From assembly GCA_031308135.1 (NCBI GenBank), contig JAHLJT010000631.1, forward strand, positions 148,124,580-148,188,579: DNA of 64,000 bases, given 5' to 3'. The first letter of the stretch is position 1. Every line of letters begins with the position of its first letter. The notes below the pieces were generated by a model. It was not told where the DNA came from. It saw only the letters and a list, made by a program, of their open reading frames with translations, and made no database searches. Shown here piece by piece: positions 57,782 through 64,000 of this stretch. Origin of the DNA: Acheta domesticus. Taxonomy: Eukaryota > Arthropoda > Insecta > Orthoptera > Gryllidae. Made by a program: the position numbers and the translations under genes.

Positions 57782-58091
57782 TCACGCGCCATAAAATAAA
57801 AACCCTAGCATAAACTAAGAAACCAACTTTCAGAAAAACTAAATTGAATTCCTCTAGGGGACGATGCAAATAATGACAGTCACAAACAGCCCGAATTTTT
57901 AATGAATTCAGTTTTAGAACAACTATTATAACTCGAAATTAATGTTCACGTGCTCACTAACACACTGTGGCAGTTTTGTTTTGAAGCTGTATCAAGACGT
58001 CACTAAAATTTAAAATCAATATAAATTTACAAATTGAAAACCCTACATATCTTAATAAATGCATCTTTTCTTCGTGTCTGCAGTGTTACGT

Positions 58092-58097
58092 TTTATT
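58092..58097 (-). terminator. Polyadenylation signal of the three-exon gene
   Basis: AATAAA on the minus strand, 60 nt after the predicted stop. Position and spacing are normal for a short 3' UTR. Confidence 0.5.
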
Positions 58098-58156
58098 TTT
58101 ACAGACAATATAGCTGGACAGCCAGTTTTTAGAAAGTCTTCTATTTTTCGCCCCTA

Positions 58157-58634
58157 CTACGGTACTTTTCTGTATGTACTATGATGGCATACACTTTTCT
58201 GAAAGTGAAAGGACAAATTTTACTATCTCTATAATAAAATTAGAACATACGATGTATTTCTATCAACTTACGAACAAACAAATCATTTTCCTGAAGGTTT
58301 TGATGATCTGACATTCCATTTCATTTGGGGTGATCTTCGCACGCTTCTGTACCCAAATATCTTCAATCGAACAAATTGCAGTTCTTATGACAGTTTCTTC
58401 ATTATCCATTAAATTTTCATAGCTGTAATTCGCTTGGAAAGAAATATGATGTAGTTTCGTAGTTCGCATTTATATAAAACCAAAATGTAACTTTAGGTAC
58501 TTACTGACAAAACGCGTTGGATTGTTAAGATACGTAGTTCCCATAATGGTAAAGACTAATATAACAGCTGTCAGAGATATACGCCCGAAAACGCAGTCGA
58601 TCGCTTTGCCTACGAACACAGTAGCAGAGTCCAT
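58157..58634 (-). CDS. Putative novel three-exon gene, 110-codon membrane-anchored protein
   Basis: Exon 1 is 58,634-58,505 (ATG at 58,634), exon 2 is 58,432-58,272 and exon 3 is 58,198-58,157 (TAG). Both donors are consensus GTAAGT (58,504 and 58,271). Acceptors are ATTTCTTTCCAAG (ending 58,433) and CCTTTCACTTTCAG (ending 58,199). Introns are 72 and 73 bp, and the frame is kept across both. The protein starts MDSATVFVGKAIDCVFGR, followed by a hydrophobic segment ISLTAVILVFTIMGTTYL (about residues 19-36), likely a signal anchor. A charged exon-2 domain then includes CSIEDIWVQKRAKI and ECQIIKTFRKMICLF. I recognise no family. An alternative exon-2 acceptor (TTACAG) would break the frame. Repeat C, with TATA- and CCAAT-like motifs, lies just upstream. 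Confidence 0.55.
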
Positions 58635-58679
58635 GTGCGTTGTGCACTCACTCGCTGTGGCTCTGGTCTCCGTAGAAAG

Positions 58680-58790
58680 AGATATGAATTTCGCGCGGTT
58701 TCGCGCGCCTCGCCCGCTAGCCAATCAGGGAAGCCCGGTGCCGAATACATGTGCAGTTTGCTTATATGCTGCCGGGCCTGTCCTTGTTTC
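58680..58790 (-). promoter_or_regulatory. Promoter-like repeat C, copy 2, upstream of the three-exon gene
   Basis: On the minus strand: GCATATAAGCAAACTGCACA, GATTGGCTAGCGGGCGAGG, then GCGCGAAATTC, ending about 45 bp before the predicted ATG. TATA-like and CCAAT-like elements in a GC-rich setting suggest a promoter, but the same block occurs at 55,085-55,200, so it may be a transposon end recruited as promoter. Confidence 0.45.
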
Positions 58791-58919
58791 ACTTCTTGAT
58801 TCGTCTGTATTTCAGAAGTCAATATATTTACCAGCGTCAATTCCGATCCTGGTGTTATTATACACACTTTTGCAGACCTGGATCCAATGTTTAGGGAATC
58901 CTCTTTTTTCCAATAAAAA

Positions 58920-59094
58920 AAGGTGTGATCAATAAAAGATCGGACTGATTTTATAACTTATTTCAATAGATACAATTTATTCCAATTTGTCGCCTTCAAA
59001 GTAGTTGCCTTGGCTCACGACACATCTTTCCCAAAGTTTCTTTCAGCTCTCGGGCCTCGTCTGATAAGCCGCCTTAGGGATCCTCTTCAGGTCC
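58920..59094 (-). pseudogene. mariner transposase, C-terminal end
   Basis: The minus strand reads TADLKRIPKAAYQTRPES, stop, KKLWERCVVSQGNYFEGDKL and a stop, the conserved end of mariner/SETMAR-type transposases (LKxIPxxAYQ ... WxxCVxSQGxYFEGD). AGGTGTGATCAATAAAAGAT at about 58,920 is a candidate mariner TIR. The catalytic middle is missing, and the N-terminal part lies beyond the inserted transposon at 60.8 kb. Confidence 0.75.
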
Positions 59095-59101
59095 GCCGTA
59101 C

Positions 59102-60803
59102 CATAGCCCGCTAGTATGCTTTAAAAGCCTCGGCACACCGGCCCCGTCCTTGTTATATGTAAAAGTTCCGCTACTGACCGCTGGAGCGCTGCTCGCCGAC
59201 CATTCCTCGATCTGCTGCTACACGCAAATATACGGAGATCCGCATTACAAACAGAACTTTTCGACTGACAGGCTTTGAATTCAAGTATTTAGGCATCTCC
59301 ATTACTTCTTTAGTAAAAGCAGCAATGTTCTTCAAGACCTCTGATAAAAAAATGTTTAAAATTATGTCAATTATCGTTATTAAATCTGCGCACTCTTCAC
59401 ATGCAAGGAAACTGTTTCTTTGCAAAGCTGGCTTAATATATTTTTGAAGGTTTCTTTTCACAACAAACCTTGGAAGTGGAGGTACAGCTTTCACAATAAA
59501 TTGTTCTACCACATATAACCATCAGGGTCTTTTAAAGAGACTGATTTATTTATTTATTTAATATCCACCCATGCAAATTATCTTCATACAGTAAATAAAT
59601 ATTAACATACATTCTTAATGTGTCTGAACGTTATAAAAATATGCAACCCATGGTGGAAATAACTTCGGCTACCTAACAATTCAGTTTATTCTCAAAATTC
59701 GATACAAATTTTGAAAATATACTCACAAATAGCACAAACAATTTCTGTTTATGTTCAATAAAAACATACTGACTCCAAGTACTGGAAATGATCGTTTGAG
59801 TCAGCTTTAGATATTTCTCGTATTGTAAACTTTTCAATCAAAAAGTGACACATTTTCTCACAAACGTCATTGGATATCACGAGAAGTCTGATTGTTGATT
59901 TTTATTTATGTTTGATTTATTGTTCTGTCATTGTTGTGGAATTTGGAAGCGGACTACGCAAAGAATTAGAAATAATGTCTACATTGTACTTTAGTTGCTC
60001 TTATTGAAAATATCTAATAGTTTTTTCTGGTATCTCCATGAGAGCGCCAATATGAATTTCGATAGTCGGAAATAATTTTTTGATTCTATCTCTTGGTGAG
60101 AACGTTTTTACTAGGGCAATAGTGATTTGGAGTACTTTTTTTGAGTGAACTTTTGTGAGTATTATTTACAACAACGTCAACATTTATAACAGCGTCCGTA
60201 GTCCGTTTTAGAACTAGTTTCTTTTCACGAACTATTATATCTTGAATTTTTACTCTTTTGAGCGTGTAATATAGATTAAAAAATAAATACAGCTTGAAAT
60301 ATAAAAATAGATAGTATAAAACTGATAAAATAATAGTTTTCTATTCATTTCGTTTTCATCCAATGTCTTTAAAAACCTTAAAGACATTATGTGCATTATA
60401 GTTCTCTTTAAACACCTAAATATCAGAAATAATTAAGAATAAATATTGCATTTTATATGTCAAGAAGAATCACTACTGGCTCACTAACCAAGTAGATTTC
60501 ACGCATGCTATGTTAATTTCAAGCATTCACTCTACAATTTCTTTTAAGCAAACTGCACAGTGAAATATAATTTCAGTATTGTTTAATATTACCACCAACA
60601 CCAGTTTACAATGCCTCGTATCACAGTCAGTGACCAAAATCGTCCGAAATGCGGGCATTTCCCTATGCATTAAAACGGCCCGAAGGTCTCGCGAATGGTC
60701 GGCGACCAGCGCTCCAGCGGCCACAATGTGAACTTCGTCCGTTCGCTGGCTTCCATATGGATCGGCGAAGTGCCGCGGCTTTTAGGCATACTAGCGGGCT
60801 ATG
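59102..60803. mobile_element. TIR transposon, 1,702 bp, nested in mariner relic
   Basis: Perfect 18-bp inverted termini CATAGCCCGCTAGTATGC are flanked by GCCGTAC at 59,095-59,101 and 60,804-60,810 (7 bp; an 8th base mismatches). The TIR similarity extends to about 110 bp with gaps and includes CGCTGGAGCGCTG and TCGCCGACCATTC. The CA...TG ends and an 8-bp-like TSD fit the P or hAT superfamily. The interior, 59,216-60,690, is AT-rich with no transposase; a 113-codon minus frame at 59,171-59,512 overlaps the TIR and is not recognisable. Confidence 0.88.
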
Positions 60804-60810
60804 GCCGTAC

Positions 60811-61092
60811 AATTGGTTTTGATGTCCAAAATTCACTCAAAGCGGCGCACTTTTAAGGTTGATTTCAGTGTTGATTTTCGTCACCGATTTTAATGGTTTT
60901 AAGAAAATATGGTTCGGCATTGACCCGATCCAGGAGCTCCTCACAAATGTCCACACGTGTTTGTCTTTGTTCAGCAGCCAGCACTCCCGGAACGAATTTT
61001 GACGCCACGCGCGACATGCCCAAAATTTCTGTCTGTCTGGTCTGACAGGATTCAAAACTAATGTTCATTTCATCGACTTCTTCAGTTTCCTC
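60811..61092 (-). pseudogene. mariner transposase, N-terminal half
   Basis: The minus frame 61,095-60,865 reads EEVDEMNISFESCQ, then EILGMSRVASKFVPGVLAAE, then RQTRVDICEELLDRVNAEPY and KTIKIGDENQH, matching the mariner helix-turn-helix end and the run-up to the first catalytic Asp (GDE). It decays just after that Asp. The true N-terminus is cut at the junction with a LINE fragment at about 61,095. Confidence 0.78.
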
Positions 61093-61095
61093 CAA

Positions 61096-61320
61096 AGTTC
61101 ACCTCTCTTCTCTGTTTAGATGTTTCATTAATTTGAATGTTATTTCTTGCCTCCCATGGACATCATGTTCCACTCTATTTATGAACATATCCCATGATGT
61201 CCTATGTGCTGTTCTTACTATTGCTTTTGTTTCATTGCTGATTTTGTGATTCTTTAGCTTCTATCGACTTCTTTTGTAAATATTCATTGTAAGCTTTCTC
61301 TTTAATGGCTTTTTGTATCC
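61096..61320 (-). pseudogene. Endonuclease-RT linker fragment of an RTE-like LINE
   Basis: In minus-strand frames: AIKEKAYNEYLQKKSIEAKE, then NETKAIVRTAHRTSWDMFIN, then VEHDVHGRQEITFKLMKHLN, a well-known linker pattern between the APE endonuclease and RT of insect LINEs. Only this portion is present, joined directly to the mariner relic. Confidence 0.65.
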
Positions 61321-63665
61321 TCGTTCCAAATTTTCAAACATCTTTTATATATTTTTTGTTTATCACCGAGCACTGCCTTAGCTATTCAATTGATGGCATT
61401 CTTTTTTACTCGTCTACTCTTCGTTTATGTTTTGGCTAGTGGGTTCCGTTTCAAATATACAAGTCCTAATTCAACCAGATCGATTGGACAATATCCACTT
61501 TAAAGAAAACCTCGTGTTTAGAAATTAGTAATATGAAATAGAGAGAAAGAGATAGAAAGAAGAAAAAAAAGGGGGGGGAAGAAAGAAAAAAACTTCGAAT
61601 AGCTTTGATATCAGTCCTCACTATGTGTATTTCTCACAAAAACCTCTACAGCAGCAAACACGTAGCACAGATATGTTACATATGAGAAGGAAAGGAAGAA
61701 AAATAAATGGTACAAATTTTGGGGGAAAAGTTTTAATTTTAAAGAAAAATAAAGGCTAAGAACTTACATTTTCAAAATTAGTCCCACAAAGTATAGGATG
61801 TGCTTGTTATGTTTTATAACAATTATGGGCACTTTTCTGGTTGTTTTTTGGAGGTAAAATGAAAAGTTTTCACAAGCTGTATTCACAAAAGTAATTTTGG
61901 GGACACTTCCCTTTGACATCCAAAAATCAGAAAAGTACCAATCAGCAGAAGAAAACACTCAAATAGAGAGAAAAGTTCAAATATTGAGGCCTGTGTTATT
62001 GTGAGGTGCAGAAAGATGCATTTTTCATAAGGGAGCAACAACAAACTCAAAACTTTCAGAAAAAATGCACAATTTATCATATCAAGTTTAGTAAGGGAAA
62101 ATTTCCCATGAAATTAAGTGCAACTATTTAACTACATGGAAACCTCCCAAACTTCGATTTATTTCAGTATGTACAATTTAGTAATAATCATTGCAAAACA
62201 GTGTACACATACACAACTGCTTTAGAGACTTAATTCAACAGAAGGTTAATGTGGTATCTATTAAATAATGACAATTCATTAGCATGAAGAAAATCTTTAT
62301 ATTAAGTAAAATACAAAAAAAAAATAAAATAAAAAAAAAATAAAAAAAAAAAAATAAAAAAATAAAATAAAAAAATTGTAGAGCATATGAGCCAGTTGGT
62401 TCACAATTGGTGAAAATCCGCAATTACTAGTTTTTCTTATCATTAGTTGAGATTTCAGTGAAATTTGGAAAATAATGACACTCCAAAACAAACCTGAGAA
62501 CACCAGTTGTATTTGGTGATAGTCTTTATGTTCTCTTTCTTTGTAAACTATATCATAAGGTTGGCAGTTGGACACATACCATAAAAAACAATATTTCTGA
62601 ATAACTTGTCCAAAAGTTCCTGAGGAAAGGTTAAAATATACCACCATAACAGGCCATTTTATTTAAAACTAAGGTTATTTGGTAGAATAGACATTTGCAG
62701 ATATTCTTAGATGCATCATTAACATTAAAATATAGCTGCCTGAAAATTTATTTGTACAATTAATGAAATCTCAATTAAATGTAACATTCCAGACTGTAAT
62801 GAAAAAAAATTATTTTAGAATATCTTACAAATTAGAACATTATGAATTGAAAGTTTTAGAAAAATAATCTCTCTTGAACTTCAATTCTTTTTGTACAGAA
62901 GAATACAAAATCTATAATGATTTTTTAAGAAATGTTCAAGCAATCCAAACTCAATTTAAATTTTCCAAGAGATTTTAACAAGAATATTTAACGGCCATTT
63001 CCATTACTGTGCTACATACTCCTCTTCTCAGCATTGTTAGCTTGGACAACTTCATGCACTGCCTTTCAGCAAGAACTCCTCTAACACAATTGCAATGTGT
63101 TAGTTCGCTGAACAATCTCGATGAATTGCTGGAGATCATGACTTTGTAGCAATTTAAAAGCAAATGAAAATGAATCTAACAATGCTGCATCTGCAAATTC
63201 AACAGGAAGATGTCTATAAGAACTATGCATCAATATATTAGAAGGAACCAAAAGAAAGAAACTAATAACATAGCAGCTTTATCATATCAAAAACGTTTCA
63301 ATAGGATAGACAAACTAGTATTGCACATTTCAAAACAAATTTAAGTATATTTATTAATTCACTATATTTGCAGCAAAATTTTAACAATTGAATTGAATTT
63401 AAAAGTGCAATTTGCATTATTCAACAATTTCAATCTTTTAAGGTAATTATGAATACCTCTAAGACTAATCACAAACAAGCTTTAAAAACGTGAACAAAAA
63501 AAGTGGGCTTTTTTACATTTGGAACGAACTGACTCCCCATAGCCATAATTTTACATTTCTCAAACAATTTCACTAAGTATAATATATGATTTCTAAACTC
63601 CACTCATAATACCTGTGCATTCAAAATGGAAAAAAGTCTGAACACCACACTACATTCTAGTCCTC
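61321..63665 (-). other. AT-rich stretch, probably long 3' UTR and flank of the right-edge gene
   Basis: No recognisable transposon or open frame. It includes an A-rich low-complexity tract at 62,310-62,375. Its cleanliness next to the repeat-packed DNA on the left suggests that at least the right part is 3' UTR of the minus-strand gene starting at 63,665. Several minus-strand AATAAA candidates exist (for example near 63,347, 62,750, 62,651 and 62,157), and none can be chosen. Confidence 0.4.
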
Positions 63666-64000
63666 TTAACTGGGTGGTGGTGGTGGAGGTGCTGCCAATA
63701 AACTTGGCAGACCAGCCAATGCATTTAAGTCCATATTCTGATTATTTGGCTGAGAAGCTGGTGGTGGAGGCTGTACTGGTTGAGGAGGTGGAACTCCAAT
63801 GAAGTTCTGATGCCAAGGAAACATATTAGGAGGAGGTGGAGGTGGTGTAGGGCGAGCAGGAGGTGGTACAGGACCTGGTGGGGCAGAGGAAAGTGGAGGT
63901 GGAGGTTGTTGCCATGGAGGCATACCAGGTGGTGGCATTGTTGTGGGCGGAGGCTGTTGTTGCTGTTGCTGTGGTTGCTGAGGGGGAGGGAGAGGTTGTT
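63666..64000 (-). CDS. Proline-rich C-terminus, possibly splicing factor 1 (partial, runs off the window)
   Basis: The minus frame is open from the right edge to TAA at 63,666. It begins with a Gln/Pro-rich stretch (QQPQQQQQPPPTT), then MPPPGMPPWQQPPPPLSSAP, then NMFPWHQNFIGVPPPQPVQP, then DLNALAGLPSLLAAPPPPPP and Ser at the end. Repeated PPWQQ/PWHQN motifs in Pro-rich context are characteristic of the C-terminus of branch-point-binding protein SF1, where polyproline mediates contacts with WW/SH3 proteins. Other Pro-rich nuclear RNA-binding proteins are possible. No KH or zinc-knuckle part is visible because the gene extends beyond the window. The clean frame and codon bias support a real exon. 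Confidence 0.6.
   Translation of the reverse strand, partial: QPLPPPQQPQQQQQQPPPTTMPPPGMPPWQQPPPPLSSAPPGPVPPPARPTPPPPPPNMFPWHQNFIGVPPPQPVQPPPPASQPNNQNMDLNALAGLPSLLAAPPPPPPS

Noticed and set aside
57349..57792. 147-codon minus-strand frame
   Set aside because: Half of it is the inverted-repeat MITE at 57,608-57,781; no recognisable protein.

Overview
This window looks like gene-poor, repeat-saturated nuclear DNA of an arthropod, most likely an insect. The evidence is the mix of mobile elements (R4/Dong-, Jockey-, R1- and CR1-type LINEs, mariner, pogo/Tigger, zf-MYM-type hAT, PIF/Harbinger and hAT MITEs, tRNA-derived SINEs), an AT-rich background broken by short GC-rich blocks, and short consensus introns of about 72 bp. 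Nothing bacterial, phage-like or CRISPR-like was seen. The species cannot be named from the sequence alone.

Layout. 1-2.9 kb is a minus-strand R4/Dong-like LINE cut by the left edge. 4.0-5.8 kb is a Jockey-type ORF1 relic. 5.8-7.5 kb is a copy of a dispersed family, here called E, which recurs about ten times and has Helentron/DINE-like ends. 7.5-9.9 kb holds a gutted pogo/Tigger transposase, a GC-rich repeat B and a THAP-domain relic. 15.2-17.2 kb is a tandem array of about 14 units of roughly 156 bp, joined directly to a second Dong-like LINE (17.2-20.5 kb) that ends in a TAA microsatellite. The same 156-bp unit returns inverted at 23.7-24.3 kb. 24.5-26.5 kb is a Jockey LINE with an intact FADD motif but an internal deletion. 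26.7-27.5 kb is another tandem array. 30.2-30.9 kb is a PIF/Harbinger MITE. 31.3-32.0 kb holds SINEs. 33.9-35.8 kb is a decayed hAT transposase.

36-39.8 kb is a pile of E copies carrying a nested MITE and a nested SINE. 40.0-44.1 kb is a decayed R1-type LINE split by a hAT MITE. 44.6-46.1 kb is a CR1/L2-like LINE, followed by the best-preserved E copy. 48.4-48.7 kb carries the C-terminal end of an MFS sugar transporter in very GC-rich DNA. 51.4-54.4 kb is a large foldback element made of nested palindromes and inverted tandem units. 59.1-60.8 kb is a TIR transposon inserted into a mariner relic.

Host-gene candidates are few: a compact three-exon gene on the minus strand at 58.09-58.63 kb (110 codons, two consensus introns of 72 and 73 bp, AATAAA 60 nt after the stop), the sugar-transporter end at 48.4 kb, and the proline-rich C-terminus of a gene leaving the right edge at 63.67-64.0 kb (possibly splicing factor 1). 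No operon-like cooperation exists here. What the window mainly records is a layered series of insertions whose relative order can be read from target-site duplications and junctions.
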